This document shows positions 1-8,215 of a DNA stretch of 64,000 bases, piece after piece. Position numbers and translations under genes: made by a program. Position 1 is the stretch's first letter; every line of letters begins with the position of its first letter. The notes beneath the pieces were generated by a model. It worked only from the letters and a program-made list of their open reading frames with translations. It did no database searches and had not been told where the DNA came from. Origin of the DNA: Pedobacter westerhofensis. GTDB taxonomy: Bacteria; Bacteroidota; Bacteroidia; Sphingobacteriales; Sphingobacteriaceae. The stretch is from assembly GCF_900182595.1 (NCBI RefSeq), contig NZ_FXTN01000003.1, positions 186,001-250,000 on the forward strand. Direction: 5' to 3'.

Positions 1-343
1 CATCAGCTTCCACCATACTTTCTATGTAGTCAAATATCGCTGTTACCTGCCAGTCGCTGTTCACCGAATGGAACCATATTGAGTGGCCGTCAAAGAGTAG
101 GGTAACCACATTTGCAAGTGTACACGGCCCCAAACAGCCGCCTTTGGTCATGTGTACCACATTGCGCAATTTACGGCGCAGCCATTCACTTTTGTACAAA
201 TCTACGGGCACTGCACTAAAGCCCCTGTCCGTTCTTCCGCAGCAGCAGGCGTTATAGCAATAAGATAAGTGTCCTCTTCTCTGAACCAGGTTAATGGCCT
301 TTCCATCCGCTCTTGTAACCCGCTGCCGTTTAATTTCGCCCAT
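1..343 (-). CDS. (2Fe-2S) ferredoxin-like protein, 3' part beyond window
   Basis: The reading frame opens at ATG 343 and runs off the left edge, so only the first 114 residues are seen. Cysteines at about 29, 33, 34 and 35 (motif CYNACCCG) and a later GGCLGPC pair at about 70 and 74 fit the thioredoxin-like [2Fe-2S] ferredoxin fold, which uses four of these as cluster ligands. Proteins of this kind are often found near cobalamin or cobaltochelatase genes in Bacteroidota, but no such neighbour is visible here. A consensus -7 box (TACTTTTG) lies 49 nt upstream of the start, so it probably has its own promoter. The function is inferred from cysteine spacing only. Confidence 0.7.
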   Translation of the reverse strand, partial: MGEIKRQRVTRADGKAINLVQRRGHLSYCYNACCCGRTDRGFSAVPVDLYKSEWLRRKLRNVVHMTKGGCLGPCTLANVVTLLFDGHSIWFHSVNSDWQVTAIFDYIESMVEAD

Positions 344-391
344 TGCTTATTTAAATGTTAAAACCTAAGTACAATTGAGATTACGCTCTGT

Positions 392-399
392 CAAAAGTA
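392..399 (-). promoter_or_regulatory. -7 promoter element for the ferredoxin-like gene
   Basis: On the minus strand this reads TACTTTTG, a full match to the Bacteroidota -7 consensus TAnnTTTG. A weaker TGTGG lies about 21 nt upstream as a possible -33 element. The predicted start is roughly 45 nt before ATG 343. Confidence 0.45.
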
Positions 400-456
400 T
401 CAAGAATTTTTATCATTTAACCACAGAGCCGTATTTACGTTGAGCTGTAACAAAGA

Positions 457-1764
457 TTACCGGCGTTCTGCATTATGACCAAATTTGATACCTACTCCCA
501 AATAAAGCGAAGCGCCAATTACGCCTTTTGGCGAATAGGAAGCATCATTAAAAATAACGGCAGACTTCAACAGGTTGTCAGTACCGGCAAACAGTTCAAA
601 ATTTGCAGTCTGGTACAAACCCTGTACACCAAATAAAAGGAACTGGTTCATGTTAAAAGCGGGGGTTACACTGATGGTAAACTCCTCTACCTTAAAATTA
701 TTTACTAGGACCACATCTGCACCATTATAGAACAGGTTCTTGGAAATAATGAGATCGGGAGTGTAAAAATTATACGTTTTTGAAATCAGGAAATCAACTT
801 TTGCATTCGTTGCCGTATAAAAAGCCCCGCGCTGATTTTTGAGCTTAAGCAGGTCTACAACTTTGCGCTGCAGCTCTTTTGAATTGGCCGCAGTCCCTGC
901 ATTTAAAACGATCAGGTCATTATTCAACACCACAGAGCTTGAATTTTTGTTCCATCGGATAAAGCCCAGATCTTTAAGATTGGCCATGATAAAGACATCA
1001 GAGGCAGATCTGTAGGTAGTCCCCAGGCTAACTGATAAACCGGGGTTTTTAAAATCTGGCAACAGCGTATTCCGGTCCAGCTCTTCAGTAAGAAGAAAGC
1101 TCGCTTTATATTTACCGGTTAGCCTTACTGATAAATGATCCGGTGACACGGTTAAACCCGACTGTGTAACATCCGCATTGTTGTACGTAATCCCGCTGAG
1201 CACCCCCACTTTCAGTCCAACAGCTATGCCATCGCCATAATCCACACGGTAATTTGCGCTAAACTGATGGTACGACTGGCCATATCCATCACCATTGAAA
1301 AGATCATCCTTTGAAGTACTGAACCTGCCGTAGTTCCTCAGCGCAACCAGAGTTTCATTGGTATAATTGGCATATGCATCAGACCTTATTTGCCAGGAAA
1401 ATCCCAGTTCTTTATTATTCTGATAAAAAGGGCTCATCCGGAAAGTCAGCAGGTAAACATTGGAACCACCATACAATTTATTGCGGTTGTTCATACCAAC
1501 AGGGATATTCTTTGTGTCAATAAACCCGTCATTGAGTTTCCGCTGTAAGGTATAACTGGCATCCCCTCTGTTGCTGGTATTAAAACCGCCTGTGGGAAAC
1601 AAGAAATTAGAGGCATACTGCCTGGAATCGTCCGATGTAAATGCCCTTTGTGCAGGGTTTTCAAAAGCATCAAATAATGTGTTCGTGTTGAACAGCCCGA
1701 ACTGCTGAGCCTGGAGTTGACTTGAAATCAAAAGAAGGCCAATGTAGACGCATATCTTAGCCAT
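457..1764 (-). CDS. DUF5723 family outer-membrane protein
   Basis: This 435-residue protein begins with a short signal peptide ending in LQAQ at about residue 20. The rest is rich in alternating polar and aromatic segments typical of an outer-membrane beta-barrel, ending in a glycine/aromatic strand (LYLGVGIKFG). The N-terminal pattern around NTLFDAFENPAQRAF resembles the DUF5723 family, known almost only from Bacteroidota. Its substrate or partner is unknown. A promoter-like pair precedes ATG 1764 by about 18 nt and no gene lies close upstream, so it appears monocistronic. Family assignment is from recognition of the N-terminus, not from a search. Confidence 0.7.
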   Translation of the reverse strand: MAKICVYIGLLLISSQLQAQQFGLFNTNTLFDAFENPAQRAFTSDDSRQYASNFLFPTGGFNTSNRGDASYTLQRKLNDGFIDTKNIPVGMNNRNKLYGGSNVYLLTFRMSPFYQNNKELGFSWQIRSDAYANYTNETLVALRNYGRFSTSKDDLFNGDGYGQSYHQFSANYRVDYGDGIAVGLKVGVLSGITYNNADVTQSGLTVSPDHLSVRLTGKYKASFLLTEELDRNTLLPDFKNPGLSVSLGTTYRSASDVFIMANLKDLGFIRWNKNSSSVVLNNDLIVLNAGTAANSKELQRKVVDLLKLKNQRGAFYTATNAKVDFLISKTYNFYTPDLIISKNLFYNGADVVLVNNFKVEEFTISVTPAFNMNQFLLFGVQGLYQTANFELFAGTDNLLKSAVIFNDASYSPKGVIGASLYLGVGIKFGHNAERR

Positions 1765-1781
1765 ATTATTATAATATTTTC

Positions 1782-1813
1782 CAAATATTATAATTTTAAA
1801 TTAAGAGATACAA
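1782..1813 (-). promoter_or_regulatory. Promoter of the DUF5723 gene
   Basis: The minus strand carries TTG at 1811-1813 and AATATTTG at 1782-1789, with 21 nt between them. This is one mismatch from TAnnTTTG at the usual spacing, and predicts a leader of about 14 nt before ATG 1764. Confidence 0.5.
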
Positions 1814-2090
1814 TATTGTCCACAGATAAAATACATAGAGTGACGAAGATCATTTATTTCTTAAATCAACCTAATAAGCAATATCGTATAGATTTTCAAG
1901 AAACAAATCTGATGAGCGTCCATAGCCATAAGTGGTAAAATATTTATCAGTTAATCATTTTAACCCACAAAACAGAAAGAAAAAAGAGATCTTCATCGCT
2001 CATCGAAAGAAGCGCGCATTGTACAAATTTACCATTCCCTCAGGGGACAATTTTATTTAGAATTTACAAAAATATTTTACAAAAAAAATG
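1814..2090. other. Non-coding stretch upstream of the DUF5723 gene
   Basis: This AT-rich region lies between the DUF5723 promoter and the end of the decayed lipocalin. No convincing reading frame, strong hairpin or RNA gene was found in it. Confidence 0.4.
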
Positions 2091-2440
2091 CTATTCTCCA
2101 TTGAACTGTGAACTGAGCTTCATCACTTCATAACCTTTTGCCCTGCACCGCTCTACAATGTCATCATAAGTTTTTTTTGGTATTTTCCGGGTCCTGCTCA
2201 TGATAAACAAAAATTTATGCTCAGGATGGCCAACCACTACATAAGAATAATCAGATGCAGGTTCAATCACCCAATAATCAACCTTAACAGGCCAGATAAA
2301 CTGGGTATAGAATGTAAAGAGTACAAGGTACCCGCATATTTTTCAAGGTCTACTTTAGTTACCGGCAGATTTTTATCTACCGGTAGAAAGGATGAGATCA
2401 CTAAAAGAAAAGCGCACAAAAGTTTGATAGCAGGATAGAT
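2091..2440 (-). pseudogene. Decayed lipocalin (Blc-like) with internal deletion and frameshift
   Basis: Two lipocalin pieces sit in different frames on the minus strand. From 2440 down to about 2327 a hydrophobic signal-like stretch leads into VDLEKYAGT, the start of the lipocalin barrel. This frame has no ATG and a TAA directly before it. From 2312 to the TAG at 2091 another frame encodes FIWPVKVDYWVIEPASDYSY, then the GHPEHKFLFIMSRT motif and a C-terminal helix, which is the second half of Blc-type lipocalins. About 75-80 codons of the middle are missing. Intact Blc proteins bind lipids at the outer membrane; this copy cannot make one. Confidence 0.75.
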
Positions 2441-2544
2441 TTATTGATTTTTCAAACTGACAAATATCTACGAAGCATTAAACCTGCGGTTTTGATTTTT
2501 CTAAAGAACAGAATAGCTATAGGCTATATACTTGGGTCACCCTA

Positions 2545-5031
2545 TTATTTCGGCCCGGATAAACTGTCTTTTAACATTTTCATAAAATACCCGCCTACAA
2601 CACTTCTGGCCTGGAACCCAACTTGTTTTCCATTGGTAGTTTCATGCCAGTCGCTCAAAGGAACACGGGTTGGCGTTTCCTGTGAATAGCGATAAACTGG
2701 AGCGATCAGTTTTCTGAACTTTTCCGGATCATCGGTTAATCCGGCAGTCCACAATATCCAGTCAGACTTAGTATACGTTTTACGGCTGTCCAGGGGCAAT
2801 CCATATTCGTTTTGTCTGGTAAGATAATAATTGATTTCCTTTTCGTAAACCGATTTAGGGAACAGCTCTAAATGAAGTACCTTATCCCATACCAGATTAT
2901 ATTTTTGGCTCCAGCTGCCCTTATTTTCAAAGGTCAGCGTATAATGGTCGCCATCATCAGCAAGGTCCATCCATTTTTTTACCATGGTATGTGCAATGGC
3001 ATTATACTTATCTGCGGTCTTCATATCCCCAAGCTGCTGTGCCAGGCTTGCATAACAGGCTATTCCAACAATGGCCTTCATAGATAAGTTGGCATTGCGG
3101 GCCAAATGGCCGGCAAAATCATCTGTACACAACTGATTGGCCGGATCAAATCCTTCATCTGTTAAATAGTTCACCCACTGGCTAAGTGTTTTCCAGTGTT
3201 TCCTGGCATAATTTGCATTTCCCTCAACTTTGGCAATAGCGGCGGTGAGGATAATCATATTACCCGATTCTTCTACCGGCATCCCCTCTCCGTAAGTCTG
3301 GCCATTGGCAAGCGGATAAGTACCCAAGTCATGTGCAGCATATTTCTGTTTAAAAATCCCGCTTTCAGTAAAGTAAAAGATGCCGTTGAGCATTCCTTCC
3401 AGCAGACGATAGTTGTAAAGCAGATATAAAGGAGCAGAAGGGTAAGTAACATCTACCGTATTGATAAATCCACCGCTAAAGTTTTCCTTCGATAGCCACA
3501 GGATTTCGCCCTGCGGGCTTTTCACCAGTTCATGAGCGGCAATACCCTGGCGATAGGTAAGCGCACAAAGTGCAGCGTATTCCTTTCCGCCGGATGCCAG
3601 TGCATCCCTGTACATTTTTGCATCAAACGCAGAACACTTGCCCATCACCTGGCGATATTCAACCGCAGCTTTTGCCAGCAGCGAACCAAAATTGTTTTTA
3701 CCAGAATTGTTCCACCATGGCCTTAAATTGGTTTTAAAATATTGTACCGCATAGATGTTCTCATATCCGATTTCCATGAATTTTGTGACTTCAGCGGCTC
3801 CAACCTTTCCAAAAGGAATCACCGTGTTCAGGCTCAGTCTTGTGCCTTTCAGCACCGAAGGAGTGGCAGGACCGCCGGTAAACGAACCAATCGCCTGCAC
3901 CTGGCCCGAAACATATTGTCTGGCATGATATCCGGCAGGAACAGCCACATGCAGATAGCCCCAGTCGATACGCACATCATCTCCGTTCTTCTGCAAAACA
4001 GGCTGTTCTGTAGTACCAACCTTCAAAACGTTTAATGAACCCACTGCATACATTTGCGCCTTAACCGGCTGAGCAGGTTTATTTACCGCCAGATCGCTGG
4101 AAGCCCCAAAGAAAACCTTAACCTCATGCGTCTTTTTATCATTGCTCCTGGCGGCATAAGTGATATATGAAACCGGTCTTGAAAGCAGTTCCAAATCATT
4201 TAAAAGCAAAGGCGATGTGAAAGTTAGCTTTAGGTCCACATCACCGCATTTAAAACTATAGCGTGTCTGTGTTGGCGTAACCGTTACACTCTGCTGTTTT
4301 GCCGTCTTAATGTTTTGGTGCTCAACATCCTGTTCCTTTTCTGATATACCTATGTCAGCACGGGCACCGCCGCCGGTATTCACAACATGCATGGAGAACA
4401 CATTATGCCCCTGCTTCAGCAGGCCTTTATTTTGCAGTTTAACATAAATATCATTAGCCACTCCCTGTTTTGCATAAACTTGCTCGCCATTCAGGTATAA
4501 TTCAGCATCATCGTCATGAGAAATCTTCAGCAGCAAATCACCCAGCTTGCTCACATCCCCGATCTCAAATTCACGCCTCAACCAGATATCCCTGCTTTCC
4601 CATAATGTTTTATCGTTGCCTTTACTGTTGCCCACTGGAGATTTCCCCTGTTTCCAGTCGGACGCAGTAAAATTAACGGCAGTCCAGTCACCTGATGGCT
4701 TGGTTTCAGTATACTTTACCTCATATGAAATCTCATCAGATGCCGGCAGGATCGATTTGTAATATTGCGGGTCTTTGCCCAGAAAGCGATAAACCTGTCC
4801 GTCAACGTTAATCATACCAATCAGCGACTGACTGGCGCCGGTCCAGTGGTTAGTAGTTGATGCCGAAAGATCATCTGTTGATGACCAGATGCTGAAATAA
4901 GTATTATGTGTAATCAAAGGATACGAGGGTGCCCTGTTCACCTGTGCATTGGCCTGCATGGATATTCCCAGGAGCATCCAGACATAAAAAGTTTTTTGAA
5001 AGTTCTTCAGAGTTGATGTGTTGATACGCAT
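2545..5031 (-). CDS. Secreted glutaminase family protein (GtaA-like, DUF4965/DUF1793)
   Basis: The best start is ATG 5031, which gives an 828-residue precursor with a signal peptide ending at QANAQ; the frame stays open 20 codons further upstream. The mature N-terminus (HNTYFSIWSSTDDL, then HWTG) is typical of the glutaminase A family. A beta-sandwich insert follows, with GDWTAVNFTASDWKQG and LKISHDDDAELYLNG. The C-terminal half is a helical (alpha/alpha)6-like domain containing ESGNMIILTAA and the late motif RSVVGGYFMKML. Fungal and bacterial members are secreted and annotated as glutaminases or uncharacterised glycosidase-like enzymes, so the substrate is uncertain. A perfect palindrome lies 54-95 nt upstream. 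Confidence 0.8.
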   Translation of the reverse strand: MRINTSTLKNFQKTFYVWMLLGISMQANAQVNRAPSYPLITHNTYFSIWSSTDDLSASTTNHWTGASQSLIGMINVDGQVYRFLGKDPQYYKSILPASDEISYEVKYTETKPSGDWTAVNFTASDWKQGKSPVGNSKGNDKTLWESRDIWLRREFEIGDVSKLGDLLLKISHDDDAELYLNGEQVYAKQGVANDIYVKLQNKGLLKQGHNVFSMHVVNTGGGARADIGISEKEQDVEHQNIKTAKQQSVTVTPTQTRYSFKCGDVDLKLTFTSPLLLNDLELLSRPVSYITYAARSNDKKTHEVKVFFGASSDLAVNKPAQPVKAQMYAVGSLNVLKVGTTEQPVLQKNGDDVRIDWGYLHVAVPAGYHARQYVSGQVQAIGSFTGGPATPSVLKGTRLSLNTVIPFGKVGAAEVTKFMEIGYENIYAVQYFKTNLRPWWNNSGKNNFGSLLAKAAVEYRQVMGKCSAFDAKMYRDALASGGKEYAALCALTYRQGIAAHELVKSPQGEILWLSKENFSGGFINTVDVTYPSAPLYLLYNYRLLEGMLNGIFYFTESGIFKQKYAAHDLGTYPLANGQTYGEGMPVEESGNMIILTAAIAKVEGNANYARKHWKTLSQWVNYLTDEGFDPANQLCTDDFAGHLARNANLSMKAIVGIACYASLAQQLGDMKTADKYNAIAHTMVKKWMDLADDGDHYTLTFENKGSWSQKYNLVWDKVLHLELFPKSVYEKEINYYLTRQNEYGLPLDSRKTYTKSDWILWTAGLTDDPEKFRKLIAPVYRYSQETPTRVPLSDWHETTNGKQVGFQARSVVGGYFMKMLKDSLSGPK

Positions 5032-5084
5032 ATAATAGTAGTATGAGTTTTTTGCTTTATACCCCGGCTGATTATCCGTAATAT

Positions 5085-5126
5085 AAAACAAGTGTAATTA
5101 AAATAATATTTAATTACACTTGTTTT
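5085..5126. repeat. Perfect 18-bp inverted repeat upstream of the glutaminase gene
   Basis: The left arm 5085-5102 (AAAACAAGTGTAATTAAA) and right arm 5109-5126 are exact reverse complements around a 6-nt spacer. It lies between the tRNA-operon terminator and the glutaminase start. It could be an operator for a dimeric regulator, or a hairpin with an AT-rich tail on the minus strand acting as a terminator. Confidence 0.8.
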
Positions 5127-5197
5127 GACAATTTTATATTAACAGGCTGTTGGATCATTGTGCATCATTCGCAGAAAGGCGAACGCCAAAATAAAGC

Positions 5198-5233
5198 ATA
5201 AAAAAACCCGCCTTACTGATGTAAAGCGGGTTT
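5198..5233 (-). terminator. Intrinsic terminator of the tRNA operon
   Basis: On the minus strand AAACCCGC pairs with GCGGGTTT. The helix extends inward with one mismatch to a 4-nt loop and is followed by a T run. It begins directly after the last tRNA-Glu. Confidence 0.85.
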
Positions 5234-5234
5234 G

Positions 5235-5306
5235 TAGCCCGTAGGGGAATCGAACCCCTATTTCCAGAATGAAAATCTGGCGTCCTAACCGGTAGACGAA
5301 CGGGCC
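5235..5306 (-). tRNA. tRNA-Glu (TTC), copy 1
   Basis: The 72-nt cloverleaf has acceptor GGCCCGT pairing with ACGGGCT. The anticodon loop is TTTTCAT with anticodon TTC, between CCAGA and TCTGG. The T-loop is TTCGATT. CCA is not encoded. It is the last gene of the six-tRNA run. Confidence 0.95.
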
Positions 5307-5347
5307 TTTTCAAAGCGACTCATCTTTGCAAATGCTGCTTCTCCAGG

Positions 5348-5420
<73 letters not shown>

Positions 5421-5455
5421 CTATATTTTTTTGGCCTTCCACCCTTCGGTTTTAG

Positions 5456-5527
5456 TAGCCCGTAGGGGAATCGAACCCCTGTTACCAGAATGAAAATCTG
5501 GCGTCCTCACCCCTAGACGAACGGGCC
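5456..5527 (-). tRNA. tRNA-Glu (TTC), copy 2, variant isodecoder
   Basis: It has the same acceptor, anticodon stem-loop and T-arm as the other two Glu copies. It differs in the D-arm (TCTAGGGGTGAGGAC) and in the variable-loop region. The anticodon is still TTC. Confidence 0.94.
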
Positions 5528-5536
5528 ATTAGATTA

Positions 5537-5566
5537 AAGCGTTTAACCTTCGCAAGTTAAACGCTT
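5537..5566. other. 11-bp spacer hairpin between tRNA genes
   Basis: AAGCGTTTAAC at 5537-5547 is perfectly complementary to 5556-5566 with an 8-nt loop. It has no T run and lies inside the tRNA transcript, so a role in precursor processing is more likely than termination. Confidence 0.6.
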
Positions 5567-5573
5567 CTCCAGG

Positions 5574-5646
<73 letters not shown>

Positions 5647-5660
5647 CTATGCCTTTAATA

Positions 5661-5689
5661 AGAAACGCTAGCGTGCAACTAGCGTTTCT
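5661..5689. other. 11-bp spacer hairpin between tRNA units
   Basis: AGAAACGCTAG at 5661-5671 pairs perfectly with 5679-5689 around a 7-nt loop. Like the hairpin at 5537 it separates a Glu gene from the next Met gene, but its sequence is unrelated. Confidence 0.6.
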
Positions 5690-5692
5690 GTG

Positions 5693-5764
5693 TAGCCCGT
5701 AGGGGAATCGAACCCCTATTTCCAGAATGAAAATCTGGCGTCCTAACCGGTAGACGAACGGGCC
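5693..5764 (-). tRNA. tRNA-Glu (TTC), copy 3
   Basis: It is identical to copy 1 over its whole length, with anticodon TTC. It is part of the 186-bp duplication described separately. Confidence 0.95.
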
Positions 5765-5805
5765 TTTTCAAAGCGACTCATCTTTGCAGATGCTGCTTCT
5801 CCAGG

Positions 5806-5878
<73 letters not shown>

Positions 5879-5917
5879 CTTTATATCAACCTTAAACGGT
5901 GAAAGAATCAATCTTCC

Positions 5918-5950
5918 TTTGTTTTAAATTGGTCTGCAAAGATATATTTC
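5918..5950 (+). promoter_or_regulatory. Promoter of era
   Basis: TTTG at 5918-5921 and TATATTTC at 5943-5950 are separated by 21 nt, one mismatch from the Bacteroidota consensus. This places the transcript start near 5953, which rules out the longer upstream reading of era. Confidence 0.6.
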
Positions 5951-5988
5951 GTTTCTTTGCAATGCAAATTTATTTTAAAAAATATTCA

Positions 5989-6867
5989 ATGTCGCATAAA
6001 GCAGGTTTTGTAAGCATAATAGGTAAGCCAAATGTTGGTAAATCTACCTTAATGAATGCCCTGGTAGGGGAAAAACTATCGATCATCACTCCAAAGGCCC
6101 AAACTACACGTCACCGTATTCTGGGAATTGTGAATGAAGAAAATTACCAGATCGTTTTTTCTGACACTCCGGGGATCATAAAACCACGCTACGGCCTGCA
6201 GGATTCAATGATGAATTTTGTAAAAGGTGCACTGAGCGATGCCGACCTGATCCTGTTCGTTACAGACGTAAATGAACAGCATGATGAAAATGATGTACTG
6301 GAGAAGATCATCAACAGTACCATCCCAATGATCGTCCTCATCAATAAAATTGATGGCGCTACCCAGGAACAGGTAGATGAGAAACAGGCCTACTGGCAGG
6401 AACTCTTAAAGCCTATGCACATTTATGCAATTTCCGCGCTGCACAAGTACAACCTTGACGGCATTCTGGAAAAGGTCCTTGAAAACCTACCTGAACATCC
6501 GGCATATTATGATAAAGAGGAATTGACAGATAAAACCCAGCGTTTCTTTGTTTCTGAGATCATCAGGGAAAAAATCTTTAATAACTATCAGAAAGAAATC
6601 CCTTACAGTACCGAAGTGGTAATTACTTCATTCAAGGAAGAAGAAAAAATTACCAGGATAAGTGCAGAAATCATTGTAGAGCGCGATTCACAAAAGAACA
6701 TTCTGATTGGCAAGGGGGGCTCCATGCTGAAAAAAGTAGGAACGGAAGCACGCAAGGATGTAGAACGTTTCCTGAACCAGAAAGTGTTCCTGGAAACCTT
6801 CGTAAAAGTGATTCCAGACTGGAGAAGTAAAAAGAACTATTTAAAAAGTTTCGGGTACGAAAATTAA
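5989..6867 (+). CDS. era: GTPase Era
   Basis: This 292-residue GTPase helps mature 16S rRNA and assemble the 30S subunit at the inner membrane. The G1 motif GKPNVGKST lies at about residues 12-20, followed by DTPG (G3) and NKID (G4). A C-terminal KH domain carries the ILIGKGGSMLKK signature. The frame stays open up to 5899, but the conserved N-terminus MSHKAGFVSIIG and the promoter at 5918-5950 support ATG 5989; ATG 5962 is a less likely alternative. The related GTPase gene der follows with a 44-nt gap and its own promoter-like box. Confidence 0.97.
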   Translation: MSHKAGFVSIIGKPNVGKSTLMNALVGEKLSIITPKAQTTRHRILGIVNEENYQIVFSDTPGIIKPRYGLQDSMMNFVKGALSDADLILFVTDVNEQHDENDVLEKIINSTIPMIVLINKIDGATQEQVDEKQAYWQELLKPMHIYAISALHKYNLDGILEKVLENLPEHPAYYDKEELTDKTQRFFVSEIIREKIFNNYQKEIPYSTEVVITSFKEEEKITRISAEIIVERDSQKNILIGKGGSMLKKVGTEARKDVERFLNQKVFLETFVKVIPDWRSKKNYLKSFGYEN

Positions 6868-6870
6868 ACC

Positions 6871-6878
6871 TACCTTTG
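6871..6878 (+). promoter_or_regulatory. -7 promoter element of der
   Basis: TACCTTTG followed by CA is a perfect TAnnTTTG match, 33 nt before the der ATG. TTTCGG lies about 17 nt upstream as a weak -33 element. Confidence 0.5.
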
Positions 6879-6911
6879 CAACCCCTTAATAATTAATACA
6901 ATTCACAACAC

Positions 6912-8213
6912 ATGGCTAATATTATAGCAATCGTCGGAAGACCAAACGTAGGCAAATCTACCCTTTTTAACCGCTTAACTGAGAGTCGTAAAGCTATTGT
7001 GGATGATTTCAGCGGTGTTACGCGTGATCGTCATTATGGCGTTGCGGAGTGGACTGACAAACAATTTACAGTGATCGATACCGGTGGATATGTTGCAAAT
7101 TCTGAAGATGTTTTTGAAGCAGCCATCCGCGAACAGGTAGTCATTGCTATCGAAGAAGCATCAGTAATCCTGTTTATGGTGGATGTAATCACCGGAATCA
7201 CAGATCTTGATGATGAAATCGCACAAATTTTGCGCAGAAGCAAAAAACCGGTTTTTATCGTTGTCAATAAAGTAGACAATACTTCGCTGGAAAATGATGC
7301 CGCCGTATTTTATGGCTTTGGATTAGGAGAGATTTATTCGATCTCTTCCATGACAGGTTCTGGTACAGGCGACCTTCTCGACGAAGTGATCTCTCACTTT
7401 GAAGATGTTGTAATCGAAGATAACGGATTACCAAAACTAACCATTGTAGGAAGACCTAACGTAGGTAAGTCTTCATTAATCAATGCCCTGATGGGTCAGG
7501 AAAGAAATATCGTTACCCCGATTGCCGGCACTACACGTGATTCCATTCATATCCATTACAATCAGTTTGGCCACGAGTTCATGTTTATCGATACTGCAGG
7601 TTTGCGTAAAAAGACCAAAGTAAAAGAGAACATCGAATTTTATTCGGTTATGCGTACCATCAAGGCTCTTGAAGAGGCTGACGTAGTGATCCTGATGCTG
7701 GACGCAATGGAAGGCCTGGAGTCGCAGGATGTTAACATTTTCCACCTTGCAGAGAAAAACAAAAAAGGTATCGTTATCCTGGTTAACAAATGGGACCTGG
7801 TAGAGAAAGATAACAAGACGATGAAAGCTTTTGAAGAGCAGATCCGTCAGAAACTTCAGCCATTCACAGATGTGCCGATCGTTTTTACCTCCGTAATCAG
7901 CAAACAACGTATTTTCAAAGCCGTAGAAACTGCACTGGAAGTATATAAAAACAGAGGTAAAAAAATCCCGACTTCAAAACTGAACGATGTGATGCTCCCA
8001 ATCATTGAGAACTATCCTCCGCCGGCATTGAAAGGGAAATATATCAAGGTTAAATATGTTACCCAGATCAATGCAACATCACCGATGTTTGCTTTCTTCT
8101 GTAATCTTCCGCAGTATATCAAGGAGCCCTATAAACGCTTTATCGAGAATAAACTGCGTGAGAATTTTGACTTCAATGGCGTACCAATCCAGATTTACTT
8201 CAGACAGAAATAA
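6912..8213 (+). CDS. der: Ribosome biogenesis GTPase Der (EngA)
   Basis: This 433-residue protein has two tandem GTPase domains, the defining feature of Der, which acts in late 50S assembly. The first domain has GRPNVGKST at residues 8-16, DTGGY and NKVD. The second has GRPNVGKSS near residue 180, DTAGL and NKWD. A C-terminal KH-like domain ends in [11 protein letters not shown]. The length is normal. It converges with the S41 protease gene with only 2 nt between the stop codons. Confidence 0.97.
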   Translation: MANIIAIVGRPNVGKSTLFNRLTESRKAIVDDFSGVTRDRHYGVAEWTDKQFTVIDTGGYVANSEDVFEAAIREQVVIAIEEASVILFMVDVITGITDLDDEIAQILRRSKKPVFIVVNKVDNTSLENDAAVFYGFGLGEIYSISSMTGSGTGDLLDEVISHFEDVVIEDNGLPKLTIVGRPNVGKSSLINALMGQERNIVTPIAGTTRDSIHIHYNQFGHEFMFIDTAGLRKKTKVKENIEFYSVMRTIKALEEADVVILMLDAMEGLESQDVNIFHLAEKNKKGIVILVNKWDLVEKDNKTMKAFEEQIRQKLQPFTDVPIVFTSVISKQRIFKAVETALEVYKNRGKKIPTSKLNDVMLPIIENYPPPALKGKYIKVKYVTQINATSPMFAFFCNLPQYIKEPYKRFIENKLRENFDFNGVPIQIYFRQK

Positions 8214-8215
8214 GA

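Noticed and set aside
2217..2689. Two plus-strand ORFs of 73 and 81 codons between DUF5723 and the glutaminase gene
   Set aside because: They run antisense to the lipocalin remnant and the 3' end of the glutaminase gene, and neither resembles a protein family.
5899..5988. Upstream extension of era by 30 codons
   Set aside because: It lies over a well-spaced promoter (5918-5950), and the conserved Era N-terminus begins at 5989.
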